64,000 nt of DNA, taken from positions 2,046,001-2,110,000 of the forward strand of contig CAVZIJ010000003.1 of assembly GCA_963775335.1 (NCBI GenBank). Direction: 5' to 3'. The position numbers and the translations under genes were made by a program. The stretch comes from CAVQCX01 sp963775335 (lineage in GTDB: Bacteria > Pseudomonadota > Gammaproteobacteria > Chromatiales > Chromatiaceae). Positions 8,882 through 16,860 of this stretch are shown in pieces; the first letter of the stretch is position 1, and every line of letters begins with the position of its first letter. The notes under the pieces are model-generated. The model saw nothing but the letters and a program-made list of their open reading frames with translations. It made no database searches and had not been told where the DNA came from.

Positions 8882-9526
8882 ATGAAGATGAAATTCGCCC
8901 TCATAGCCGGTGCAGCGGCCATGGCCGTCCTGCTCGGTGGCTGTGACACCACATCGAGAAAGCTCAACAACACCGCAGGACGCCCCACCCTCTACGTGGC
9001 GCCGGAGACGCCCGGGCCCGTGCAGGGCATCGGCATAGAGTCCCAGGACATCACGAGCATGACCGACGAGATGATGCGCGACATGCTCGCCAGCCCGATT
9101 CTCGCGGGCCGCACCCGGCCACCACGGGTAATCATCGATGCGGAGTATTTCCGTAACGAAAGCTCCTCTCGCATCAACAAGAACCTGATCTCGGACCGGT
9201 TGCGCGTCGGCCTCAACCGGGCCGCCCACGGGCGCATGGTGTTCGTCGGACGCCACTACGCCGACATGGTCGCTCACGAGCGTGAGCTCAAGCGCTCCGG
9301 AACCGTGGACGCGGGTACCATTCGGACCACTCCGGGCCAGGCCGGCGGGGACTTCAGGCTCGGCGGCCGGATCGCCTCGTTGGATGCCATCGATAGGTCG
9401 ACCGGCCTGAAATCGCGCTACCACCAGATCACCTTCGAGATGGTCGATCTGGAGTACGGCACGATCGTTTGGAGCGGAATCTATGAGCTCAAGAAAGCCT
9501 CGCAGGAAGACATCCTGTATCGCTGA
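8882..9526 (+). CDS. LpoB-like penicillin-binding-protein activator lipoprotein
   Basis: The start is ATG 8882, behind AGAGG. The signal peptide ends LLGGC, with Asp at position +2 of the mature lipoprotein. The mature part carries GIGIESQDITSMTDEMMRDML and RVIIDAEYFRNES, typical of the LpoB family (E. coli YcfM), which in enterobacteria reaches through the peptidoglycan to stimulate PBP1B. The length of about 214 residues fits. The next-but-one gene is YcfL-like, as in E. coli where ycfL and lpoB are adjacent. Activation of a specific PBP here is inference; no PBP gene is in the window. Confidence 0.82.
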   Translation: MKMKFALIAGAAAMAVLLGGCDTTSRKLNNTAGRPTLYVAPETPGPVQGIGIESQDITSMTDEMMRDMLASPILAGRTRPPRVIIDAEYFRNESSSRINKNLISDRLRVGLNRAAHGRMVFVGRHYADMVAHERELKRSGTVDAGTIRTTPGQAGGDFRLGGRIASLDAIDRSTGLKSRYHQITFEMVDLEYGTIVWSGIYELKKASQEDILYR

Positions 9527-10718
9527 GCATCCAGTGCGCCGGGTGCTCGCGGGGATGGCGCTCCTCGCCTCGGTGGTCGCCCCGGCGATCGAGCCGGACC
9601 TTTCCGATCGGGTATCCGACCGCCTGCGCCCCCTGGTCGAGCGCTTGCACGACGAAGGGCGGCGCAACAAGGTCCTCAACCTGGACGAGATCGGGCTGGC
9701 TGCTTTCGCGCAAGGCGACATCCCCGTCGCCGAGCGGGCTTTCGACGCCGCCCTGGTAGAGATCGAGACGGTCTACGCGAACAACGAGGACGCTGCCAAG
9801 GCTAGAACCCTCTGGTACGCAGAGGGTGCGAAGGACTTCAAGGGCGAGCCCTACGAGCGCTCCATGGCATTCTATTACCGAGGGCTGCTGGACATCGTCA
9901 AGGGCGATTACGACAACGCACAGGCGGCCTTCGAGACCGGGCTGCAACAGGATGCCTTTGCCGAGGAGGAGCAGTACTCGAGCGACTTCGCCGTACTCGC
10001 ATTTCTCAAGGGCTGGGCCTACCAGCAGATGGGCGACCCGTCCAAATCCCGGGAGTACTACGACGAGGTGGCCCGGCTCCGTCCCGACTTCCGTCGCCCC
10101 GACCCCGACGACAACGCGCTGATCATCATCGAGTCCGGCACAGCGCCTCGCAAGCTCTCCGACGGCGTCGGGCACTACGAGCTGGTGTATCGACGCGGTA
10201 AGCGCTTCAAGGAGGAAACCGTCGCTGTCGAAGGCACCCCGGCAGTGCTGAGCGAAAGCGTCTACCGGCAGGCATCCACCCGCGGAGGCAGACCGGTCGA
10301 GAGCATCATCGCGGGCAAGGTGGCATTCAAGGCCGCCGCCGCCAAGACCGGCGAGGCCATGGGTAGGGCAGGCGAAGCGGGCCTGCTCGTCGCTTCCCTC
10401 GGAGAGGGTCGGGGTGGGCTCCGCAACGTGGGGCTCTCGGTTGGGCTCGTGGGAGTGGTGAGCATGGCTGCGTCGGCAAGGGTCCGGGCCGAGGCCGACA
10501 CTCGATACTGGAGCAATCTGCCCGACAAGGTTCACGCGTTCACCACACGTGTGAAGCGCGGGGTCGTCGAAAAGCGCCCGGTGCGCTTCTTCGACAAGCA
10601 GGGCCACGAAGTGGCCGGCCTGCCCTCTTCAGTAACCCTCGAGCCGATCAACGCGGCCAGCAGCTTCGGCTGGGCCCGCTCCCGTTCGGCGTTCGAGACC
10701 AAGAAAGGACCAAGATGA
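9483..10718 (+). CDS. secreted TPR-repeat protein (COG3014-like)
   Basis: A 411-residue protein from ATG 9483, overlapping the LpoB-like gene by 44 bases. GTG 9534 would give a more normal signal peptide (MRRVLAGMALLASVVAP) and is a serious alternative. The N-terminal half contains helical repeats of TPR character (for example AFYYRGLLDIVKGDYDNA). A hydrophobic Gly-rich segment follows near residue 290-330, then a C-terminal beta-rich part. It resembles the uncharacterised COG3014 family. Overlap on both sides indicates tight translational coupling with the two lipoproteins. Confidence 0.75.
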   Translation: MSSRKPRRKTSCIAEHPVRRVLAGMALLASVVAPAIEPDLSDRVSDRLRPLVERLHDEGRRNKVLNLDEIGLAAFAQGDIPVAERAFDAALVEIETVYANNEDAAKARTLWYAEGAKDFKGEPYERSMAFYYRGLLDIVKGDYDNAQAAFETGLQQDAFAEEEQYSSDFAVLAFLKGWAYQQMGDPSKSREYYDEVARLRPDFRRPDPDDNALIIIESGTAPRKLSDGVGHYELVYRRGKRFKEETVAVEGTPAVLSESVYRQASTRGGRPVESIIAGKVAFKAAAAKTGEAMGRAGEAGLLVASLGEGRGGLRNVGLSVGLVGVVSMAASARVRAEADTRYWSNLPDKVHAFTTRVKRGVVEKRPVRFFDKQGHEVAGLPSSVTLEPINAASSFGWARSRSAFETKKGPR

Positions 10719-11179
10719 TGTTTCGACAATGGGTTGCAGCGGTCGCCATGACCGCCGGCGCAGTGCTTCTGAGTGGCTGTGAGAGCACCTCGATGATCAG
10801 CGAGGGGGCGGCGCCCGCCGTCCGGGTGGACGATCCCGCGGCCCCATTCGCCAACCCGGCGATGAATTCGGTGGTCATCCTCGATCCGGCATTGCAGCGC
10901 ATCAACGGGCCGGGAAAGATCGCGGTGGAGTCCAGCGGCGCCAAGCGCACCCCCGCCGGCACGCTGGAGATCTGGGCCCTGATCAGGAACCGGACCAATC
11001 ATCCGCTGCAGATCGAAGGTCGGACCAACTTCTTCGACGCAAACCGGGCACCCGTGGACCTCACCACTGCCTGGAAGCGGTTGTATCTGCCACCGCTCGG
11101 CATCCAGACCTACCGCGCCCAGTCCACGCTGGTGCACGAGGTGCACTACTACATGCTCGAGCTGCGGGAGGGCCGTTGA
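10715..11179 (+). CDS. YcfL-like lipoprotein (DUF1425)
   Basis: A 154-residue lipoprotein with a signal peptide ending VLLSGC followed by Glu. The mature domain (VVILDPALQRING, then LEIWALIRNRTNHPLQIEGRTNFFD) fits the YcfL/DUF1425 immunoglobulin-like fold. Its ATG overlaps the stop of the TPR gene by four bases, with AAGGA five bases upstream. E. coli has ycfL next to lpoB, which supports the reading of both. The role of YcfL itself is not established. Confidence 0.8.
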   Translation: MMFRQWVAAVAMTAGAVLLSGCESTSMISEGAAPAVRVDDPAAPFANPAMNSVVILDPALQRINGPGKIAVESSGAKRTPAGTLEIWALIRNRTNHPLQIEGRTNFFDANRAPVDLTTAWKRLYLPPLGIQTYRAQSTLVHEVHYYMLELREGR

Positions 11180-11180
11180 G

Positions 11181-12263
11181 ATGAAACCAATGCGGCCTTG
11201 CAACGCCACGCTCGCCTCGCTCGGCATCGCCCTGTGCGTGCAGGCGAGCAGCTTCGACGACTTCGACGGAAAGCCAAGCTCGGACGGCCTCAAATACATC
11301 GAGCGCTATACACCTGCGGGTCAAGTGCCCCCACCCCCGGTCATGCCATACGAGAGCCCCGCTTACGATGACGCGCCGACTGGAATGATGGGCGGCGCCG
11401 GACCCATGCCCGCGGATTCGTCCGCCCAGAAGGCTGCCGCGTGGAGAAACAGCGTGTCTGCCGGGTTCAAGCTGGCCTACAAGCGCGCCGGCTCACCGCG
11501 CATAGCCGTATTCTGGAACCGAGAGCTTACCGACCAGCTGTCGCAGTGGTACGCCGACAAGCGGGTGGTGCGCACCAGCGAGCAGGCCGGCCACGTGGAC
11601 GCCAGGCGCGATCCCCCGAAGGCCGCCGCTGCGCCGGGATACAATCGCTCGGTCCGCGGTGGTGCCCATGCCCTGGAGGCCCAGTATTTTGCAGACTGCC
11701 AGGCGGCCTTGAAAGAACGGGGTGCCGACGGAAGCAGCAAGCGTGGGTACGCCCCTGAGCTGTGTTACGAGGTCCTCCAGCGCCCCGCTCCTACCGGGGA
11801 CGACATGGGGGGAAAGGCCAAGGAATTCGAATTCAGCGCCGGCTTCATGGATCCATTCATCGGCGTATCCGCCAAGATGCTGGACCGCGCGGCCATCATG
11901 CGCATCGTCCAGCGCAACAATGCTCGCCGGGCCGGTACGGAGCTCGTCCCGGACTCCGTCACAGTCGAGACCGATGCACTGATCGGCTACGCGGATTACG
12001 TGGCCGAAGTGGTGTATTCCTCCGATCCCCAGAGCCAGCTGGGCGTCGAGTTCCTGGTCAGTGTCAAGCAGGTAGCCAGCGGCCGCGTGGCGGCCATGTT
12101 CCGTACCGACGCGACCCCCGCCGATCTACCTCCCCCGAGCACGCGCTGGGCCGCGACGGCCAGCGGGTTCGAGCAGCGCACCACCTACGCGTCAGCCAGC
12201 CCCCGACAGGTTGGAGAGCAACTGGCCCTTGAGACCATGGAGGCGCTCAGTCGGGCCTGGTAG
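11181..12263 (+). CDS. secreted protein of unknown function, last gene of the envelope operon
   Basis: A 360-residue protein with a probable signal peptide (cleavage near CVQASS), starting one base after the YcfL-like stop with GGGAGG upstream. A Pro-rich linker near residue 50 precedes a domain with RIAVFWNRELTDQLSQWY and a later LIGYADYVAEVVYSSD. The pattern recalls nucleoside-like periplasmic assembly proteins of the LpoB/CsgG superfamily, but I cannot place it. The operon ends here; island A begins within 90 bases. Confidence 0.7.
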   Translation: MKPMRPCNATLASLGIALCVQASSFDDFDGKPSSDGLKYIERYTPAGQVPPPPVMPYESPAYDDAPTGMMGGAGPMPADSSAQKAAAWRNSVSAGFKLAYKRAGSPRIAVFWNRELTDQLSQWYADKRVVRTSEQAGHVDARRDPPKAAAAPGYNRSVRGGAHALEAQYFADCQAALKERGADGSSKRGYAPELCYEVLQRPAPTGDDMGGKAKEFEFSAGFMDPFIGVSAKMLDRAAIMRIVQRNNARRAGTELVPDSVTVETDALIGYADYVAEVVYSSDPQSQLGVEFLVSVKQVASGRVAAMFRTDATPADLPPPSTRWAATASGFEQRTTYASASPRQVGEQLALETMEALSRAW

Positions 12264-12350
12264 CGTCGTCCACGAACGGCGGCACAAGGATGTGCCGCCA
12301 ACAAAAAAGCGGTCGGCCAAAAGGCACAAGCGCTGGTTCTTTACCGCTAC

Positions 12351-12391
12351 TTGGCGCGCCCGGAGAGATTCGAGTCCCGACCATCTGGTTC
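12351..12391 (-). repeat. degenerate copy of the tRNA-Arg 3' end (att remnant)
   Basis: These 41 bases match the 3' end of the intact tRNA-Arg at 40348-40424, including the CCA, with two differences (A to G in the T arm and C to T further on). A corrupted relic of the downstream hairpin and A/T run lies just before it (12301-12340). This is best read as the oldest, outermost attL of the stacked tRNA-Arg islands. Confidence 0.8.
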
Positions 12392-12538
12392 ATCGCCTCG
12401 CCAATGGCCATACCCATGCGTTTACAAGTAAAGCCTCACGCTTGCGCATAGGCGTAGGGGTAGGTTGGGGGCATGAAAAAAGCCCGAGACGATCGTTGGC
12501 GTGCGTTGAAGGGCGCGCATGAAACGGTGCAACCACTG

Positions 12539-12606
12539 GGGTCAGGTCTCGCATCCTAGCACGCTACAAGGCGGGACCTGACCCTGTCGATCCTGACCCT
12601 GTCGAT
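12539..12606. repeat. inverted repeat plus 15-bp tandem duplication
   Basis: The arms GGGTCAGGTC (12539-12548) and GACCTGACCC (12575-12584) are exact reverse complements. The right arm runs into two exact tandem units of CCTGACCCTGTCGAT (12577-12591 and 12592-12606). GGGTCAGGTC-type ends are common beside REP-associated tyrosine transposases, and a fragment of such a transposase lies at 14930. The rest of the gap 12264-12636 holds only the att remnant. Confidence 0.6.
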
Positions 12607-12636
12607 CCTGGTGGTCTGTGAACGCTTTGATCAGCT

Positions 12637-13284
12637 TCAACTGTCAGTAGCATCAGCCAGCCGTGCCTTGCGCACCTCAGAAATGTTCTTGCGCCACGTC
12701 ATCACATTTTCGAAGCCATCCACCAGGCTTGTCGGAATACCGTCGAGAATACCCATCGTCAGCCAGTCAATGATCCAGTAGAGCTTGAGGTCGGCCACGG
12801 TCAGACTGCTACCGACGATGAAGCCGGTACTGCCGTTCGCCATCAGCAACCGATCAAAGCAACCTATCCAGAATGGCAAAGTCTCCTCGGCAAGCTCCCT
12901 TCGCATTGTCATCTTCCTTTCCGTGTCCGGCTCGTGCAGACTGGGCCCGATAAGACAATTGATGTCCTCGCCCATATCCAGTGCCTCATCCACCTTCAGG
13001 GCCTGCATTGGAAGATCCACCGGGTATAGCCCGGCTAGTCGCCCGGCAAAGCGCAGGATCGCGTTGCTCTGCCCTACACATCGGCTGTCCTCGCGTGTCT
13101 CGACGACCAGCACCGGCAATCCGCCAAAAGGCAACTCACCTGCCGCACGGCAGTCGCGAAACTGATCCGGCGTCAGGTGCTCATCTTCGAAACCAATGTG
13201 ACCGATCCGCAGCGTGTCGCGAATCGGCTCGGCACGGCCCGGAAATGCAAAATAACGCAGACGCAGGGAAGTGATTGTGTTCAT
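12637..13284 (-). CDS. glutathione S-transferase family protein
   Basis: A 215-residue two-domain GST. The N-terminal thioredoxin-like half has LRYFAFPGRAEPIRDTLR (the Tyr is the likely catalytic residue, as in sigma-type GSTs), FGGLPVLVV with the cis-Pro, and QSNAILRFAGR for the gamma-Glu site. The C-terminal helical half has the SLTVADLKLYWI motif with the conserved Asp. It would conjugate or reduce substrates with glutathione in the cytosol. It is the first gene inside island A and appears intact. Confidence 0.9.
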   Translation of the reverse strand: MNTITSLRLRYFAFPGRAEPIRDTLRIGHIGFEDEHLTPDQFRDCRAAGELPFGGLPVLVVETREDSRCVGQSNAILRFAGRLAGLYPVDLPMQALKVDEALDMGEDINCLIGPSLHEPDTERKMTMRRELAEETLPFWIGCFDRLLMANGSTGFIVGSSLTVADLKLYWIIDWLTMGILDGIPTSLVDGFENVMTWRKNISEVRKARLADATDS

Positions 13285-13317
13285 AGCCGTTCCGCAACCA
13301 GGTAAAAAGGTACAAAG

Positions 13318-13596
13318 TCAAATGAAAACAGACCAAATTTTCTCTTCCCGAATCCTTTCATACATCCAATCCGGGTCAAGATCAGCACCATTCGGCCACA
13401 CTACCGCCCCGAGGTCGAGTCGCGCCTGGGCGAACACTGTTTGATCCTCCAGCGGCTGGTAGATGCCTCTGTCCGGGGCCGTTGAGATCGACGACAGATC
13501 CGCGATGCCGCTGGTGCTGTCCTGGAACGTCATGGCCAGCCGATACCCAGGAAGCACAGCGAGCTTCTTGATACGCCAAGGCGCAGCCGGAATCAT
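13318..13596 (-). CDS. DUF2442 domain protein
   Basis: 92 residues from ATG 13596, preceded by GAGGGGGGA. The sequence (LPGYRLAMTFQDSTSGIADL, then LGAVVWPNGADLDPDWMY) is a clear DUF2442 domain. These small proteins often lie beside DUF4160 or toxin-like genes and are thought to be part of toxin-antitoxin-like pairs. No DUF4160 partner is seen. A decayed HTH fragment lies directly upstream in the same frame. Confidence 0.82.
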   Translation of the reverse strand: MIPAAPWRIKKLAVLPGYRLAMTFQDSTSGIADLSSISTAPDRGIYQPLEDQTVFAQARLDLGAVVWPNGADLDPDWMYERIREEKIWSVFI

Positions 13597-13653
13597 TCCC
13601 CCCTCGCCCCTTTTGTCCGTTTGCGAGGGGACGCGTGGCGACGATGATCCAGC

Positions 13654-13761
13654 GTTATGCTTGGCGATTAAGCTGTCAATGGGAATATGCAATCCCTGCC
13701 CGAGCTTGCGAATCATCTCCACGAGCCACACCCCCCGTCTTAATGTCAGACTCGCTCCTTT
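13654..13761 (-). pseudogene. C-terminal remnant of a HigA-like HTH antitoxin
   Basis: In the frame upstream of the DUF2442 gene, the peptide KGASLTLRRGVWLVEMIRKL followed by GQGLHIPIDSLIA matches the end of HigA-type antitoxins, where a Leu-rich HTH helix is followed by LHxGLxIPxxxLI. The N-terminal HTH is absent; the frame instead runs into the repeat tail of the EpsD-like gene. Only about 36 residues remain. Confidence 0.55.
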
Positions 13762-13837
13762 GTGACGCACTGACCACCTGTAAATCCGATGGCAGACCCC
13801 ACGCGCAAGCCCCAATTGATATATTGTCGAATGTGCC

Positions 13838-14812
13838 TCACTGTTCCTTTTCCCCGGGCATGACCTTTTCCCCGGGCATGACCTTTTCCCCGGGCACGTC
13901 CTTTTCCCCGGGCACGTCCTTTTCCCCGGGCACGTCCTTTTCCCCGGGCATGACAACCGCCTTTGCGGTCATTCCGTTCGCAGTATAGGGCGGCACGTAC
14001 TCGATGGTCGCCTTGTCGCGCAACTGCTTGATCATTTGAACGTAGGCTGCGGCCTTCCTGTTGCTCAGCAGAGTCTTGGAGATCTGTGCCTTGCCCTGGT
14101 CCAGGGTGACCGCATCATTCTTGATGGTCGTCACGAAGGTGATCGACATCCAGTCCTTGCCTTCATTGGAAACGCCGCCACCGATGGGGACATTCGCCAG
14201 TTTTCGCAACAACTTCTCGTCGACCCGAGCCGAATCCCACGACACCGGCACGCAGCCGTACTTCATTTTGTTCGTCTTCAGCCACTGCTCAAAATCGCCG
14301 AATTTCTTGCTCCGAGCCAATTCGGCTTTGATCTCCGCTTCCCTTCCAACGACAGACTTGACGGCGCAGGTCTGCAAAACGTAATGCTTGCGCTGCGCAA
14401 ATTGCAGCGGATTGCTATTGTAGTAGGCGCTAATGTCCGCGTCGGTCGGTGAGGGAACGGAAGATAGCTGCTTGTTGATAAAGGCAAACGCCAGAATCTT
14501 ACGCACCCCATTGGGCGCTTTGGCAAGCTCAGCATGAATCGTCTCATCCTGATCCAGCTTGTCCTGGACCGCCGCCTGACGCAGCAACTCCAGGTCGATC
14601 ATGGTCTTCATATCGGAGGCGGACACAGGAGCCAATAGCGAACCGGAAAGATCTGGTCTCGCTCTCACGCCGAAGGCGGCCGCCATGATCGGCTGCCCAT
14701 TCACCTCAACGGCGACCTGTCCTTTCTGATCCGCGGGCGTCTTGCCACTGCAGCCTGACAGCGCAATACCCAATGCCACGACGACTACGAAAACAAAACG
14801 AGTGTTTTTCAT
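13838..14812 (-). CDS. EpsD-family peptidyl-prolyl cis-trans isomerase lipoprotein
   Basis: Start at ATG 14812 with GGAG six bases upstream; a TTG four codons earlier is less likely. The signal peptide ends GIALSGC, giving a lipidated Cys. A SurA-like N-domain follows (VAVEVNGQPI, then LELLRQAAVQDKLDQDETI) and a parvulin-like C-domain, as in EpsD-family proteins of exopolysaccharide/exosortase loci. The last 36 residues are six copies of a PGEK hexapeptide encoded by the 18-bp repeats at 13846. No other eps gene lies beside it, so it is an isolated piece of such a locus. Island B carries further exosortase-associated genes. Confidence 0.8.
   Translation of the reverse strand: MKNTRFVFVVVVALGIALSGCSGKTPADQKGQVAVEVNGQPIMAAAFGVRARPDLSGSLLAPVSASDMKTMIDLELLRQAAVQDKLDQDETIHAELAKAPNGVRKILAFAFINKQLSSVPSPTDADISAYYNSNPLQFAQRKHYVLQTCAVKSVVGREAEIKAELARSKKFGDFEQWLKTNKMKYGCVPVSWDSARVDEKLLRKLANVPIGGGVSNEGKDWMSITFVTTIKNDAVTLDQGKAQISKTLLSNRKAAAYVQMIKQLRDKATIEYVPPYTANGMTAKAVVMPGEKDVPGEKDVPGEKDVPGEKVMPGEKVMPGEKEQ
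13846..13953. repeat. six tandem 18-bp repeats coding a PGEK tail
   Basis: Six contiguous 18-bp units, CCTTTTCCCCGGGCATGA or the variant ending CACGT, in the order AABBBA. On the minus strand each codes VMPGEK or DVPGEK at the end of the EpsD-like protein. The neighbouring frame is also open and codes CPGKRT/S. Exact 18-bp periodicity keeps the frame when copies are gained or lost. Confidence 0.95.
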
Positions 14813-14929
14813 TGTCTCCGCCAATCAATCAAATGTCAGCAAGAGCCGTAGCTCGGCCAGCGATAGTGTCAAATAAGAACAGCCCAAAGCCACAGCGGTC
14901 ATGTCTTGCGGTCACGAATTCGACCCGAA

Positions 14930-15061
14930 TCAGCCTCCAGCCGAAAGATCGGCTCGACTGGCTGTCAAGCGGTGCACTCCGAAATGATGCGCGATCTTCC
15001 TCATGGTGTAAACACCCGCAGCGAAGGCCCGAGTCAGTTGGGTTTCGAGTAGGTCGGGCAC
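14930..15061 (-). pseudogene. C-terminal fragment of a REP-associated tyrosine transposase
   Basis: The peptide TRAFAAGVYTMRKIAHHFGV followed by HRLTASR resembles the C-terminal HTH of RAYT (IS200-like) transposases, where AYxxGAYTMxEIGxHFGVHYxTVSR is typical. The catalytic HUH domain is absent and the upstream DNA belongs to the group II intron remnant. Confidence 0.5.
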
Positions 15062-15129
15062 TCCCCGAACGATAGGGCGATGTTTGTGGTCTCTGTTTGC
15101 CGCCTGGTTTCTCGACGGTACCACTGTAT

Positions 15130-15955
15130 CTCGCCCATGGTCCAAGTTGTAGCCCGACCCCTCACAGAGCCGGACAAACGGCATTCCCACATCCGGCTCT
15201 CCGTCCGATCATTCAGCAAGCTTCCGCTCTGCGACAGGGGTTGAGGTCTTTGAGGACACGGGCCCCGGGGCCAGCCCACCGCAGCCAGGGCTCGGTTGTA
15301 ATCGTCCCAGTTGTAGGCCTTGCGCTGGCTCTTGCGGTTGAGCGCTTTGCGCAGGGTGAGCGTAGCAAGGGTAGACGAAAGTGCTACAGGCCTGCCCGTT
15401 GTCCGTGATGGCGTAATAGCTGAGGTGTGCTTCTACGCGGGTCTTGGCCCGGCGCAGCATCTCCCCTTTCCTCAGTTCGTGCCTGGCCTTGCGCTCCCAA
15501 TCGGTAAAGGCGTCCAAGGCGGCCCCGAGCTTCTTGCGGCTGATGCGCCGCTTGACCTTAAAGTAGCCCTTCTTGGTCTTGCCGCACCGGTATGCCTCCA
15601 GCATCCAGCCCGGGTCGATATGAGTGGGCCAACAAGGTGAACGCTCGCTCGGGATACTTCTGCCCCGGCATCGCTATCCGTTGGCATTTCGTTGACACGT
15701 TCTCGGGTTCCTGTGCACACGTCATGTTTCCCTCCAACGGTTCCTACCCCCGGCAGCGGCCTTCCCTCCCCCGGATCCTGTCGGGTCGGTTGCCCGGCTT
15801 CTTCGGTACTATTCGCTGCTCCGACTCCCGCCAGTCCCTCCGCCTGTGCTCCTTTCTCGTCGCCCAGGCGTACCACCTCAGTGCCCGTTCTATTCGCTCC
15901 CGCCGCCGGCGGTGTCACAAAACCGCCGCGCAACCGTCTAATGAGGTGGAACTCC
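15130..15955 (-). mobile_element. decayed group II intron
   Basis: The minus strand carries a 33-base hairpin at 15167-15199 beginning GAGCCGGATG and ending GTCCGGCTC, which fits intron domain V, including the AGC triad. Remnants of the intron-encoded protein lie just upstream (15206-15725). The stretch 15726-15955 contains GGGAGTCGG and AGCAGCGAATAG blocks of the kind seen in domain I of bacterial introns. The protein has lost its reverse transcriptase core, so the element cannot move alone. Exact ends are not determined. Confidence 0.65.
15206..15725 (-). pseudogene. group II intron-encoded reverse transcriptase/maturase with internal deletion
   Basis: The N-terminal remnant from ATG 15725 reads ENVSTKCQRIA, then KYPERAFTLLAH, the usual start of these proteins. 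It then jumps directly to the C-terminal part, KKGYFKVKRRISRKKLGAAL and MLRRAKTRVEAHLSYYAITDN, which belongs to the maturase end. The palm and finger domains with the YADD motif, roughly 300 residues, are missing. A further frame break lies near 15300-15370 before the last matching peptide. Confidence 0.75.
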
Positions 15956-15964
15956 CCCATGGGG

Positions 15965-16357
15965 ATGACCAACGTTATGGACAACCGCACCGCCACGTTT
16001 CAACGACACCGGTCCCGGCTGTACGGGATTGCTTACCGCAGGCTCGGAACCGGCGCCGACGCCGAGCACATGCTGCAGGAAGCCTACCTGCGCTGGCATC
16101 GGACCGACGCCGAACGCGTGCAGGTTCCGGAGGCCTGGCTGACCACGACCGTCACGCGGCTGTGCATCGACCGGCTGCGCGCGGCCCGCACCGAGCGCGA
16201 GGCTTACGTGGAGCCGGGGCTGCTCATGTGCGTCGACGGCCGGCCCGTGTCGGTAATCTCGATCGGCACCGACGGCTTGCGCATCCTGGCGGTGTACGCC
16301 GTGCTGAATCCCGAGAAGCTGAAGGGAATCGCGCCGTCGACATTGTGCGGCGGCTGA
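15965..16357 (+). pseudogene. ECF41-type sigma factor with internal deletion
   Basis: The N-terminal 85 residues are sigma region 2 (RLYGIAYRRLGTGADAEHML, then WLTTTVTRLCIDRLRAARTER). The frame then continues directly into LLMCVDGRPVSVISI and VYAVLNPEKL, the very end of the SnoaL-like C-terminal domain of ECF41 sigma factors. Region 4 and most of the SnoaL-like domain, about 160 residues, are gone although the frame is kept. Without region 4 it cannot recognise a -35 element, so it is scored as a pseudogene. Confidence 0.8.
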
Positions 16358-16557
16358 TCCCCGCTGTCACCACGACGTTCGTTTCGTCTTCTTACGTTCA
16401 GAGTGCTTCAACGACAGAAACGGCCATGAGTCACGTATCAATCATTTTCGAGTATCTCAAAATCCACGCAGACGGTATTCGCGCTACAGACCAATGTCAG
16501 CGACCCCCTATCGTCCCTAATACTCGCGTGACCCCCGCAGCACGAAAAGCCCTACGT

Positions 16558-16860
16558 ACGCCAATCAGAGTATTTCCTGCCGGGGCAAGTGGCGTCATCG
16601 GGGAGGGGTTGATACTGCTACCGCGCGAGGCTGGGCACGAAGTCTTCAGCACGACGCGCGAGGCGGCGAGAGCCGACCAGCTGCGAGCCTCCGGCGCCAC
16701 CCCAGTTATCGCCAATGCTCTCGATGCGCAGGCACTGTCACAGGCCGTGAGCACCGTCCGTCCAGAGATCGTGATCCATCAGTTAACCGCTCTTCCGCAT
16801 GGATTGGACCCGAGCCGCATGGCAGAGGCGATAGCGCGCAGGGCCCGCATCCGTAGCGAG
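16558..16860 (+). pseudogene. 5' fragment of an NAD-dependent epimerase/dehydratase
   Basis: IRVFPAGASGVIGEGL is a Rossmann nucleotide-binding motif (GASGVIG), followed by EAGHEVFSTTRE and VVIHQLTALP-like residues (EIVIHQLTALPHGLD) of the extended short-chain dehydrogenase family. The match stops near ARIRSE at about 16860, where transposase sequence begins in the same frame. The catalytic YxxxK region is lost. Epimerases of this type often lie next to ECF41 sigma genes, matching the fragment before it. Confidence 0.7.

Noticed and set aside
13846..13953. Tandem 18-bp repeats considered as a CRISPR array
   Set aside because: There are no spacers, the units are contiguous, and they code the end of a protein.
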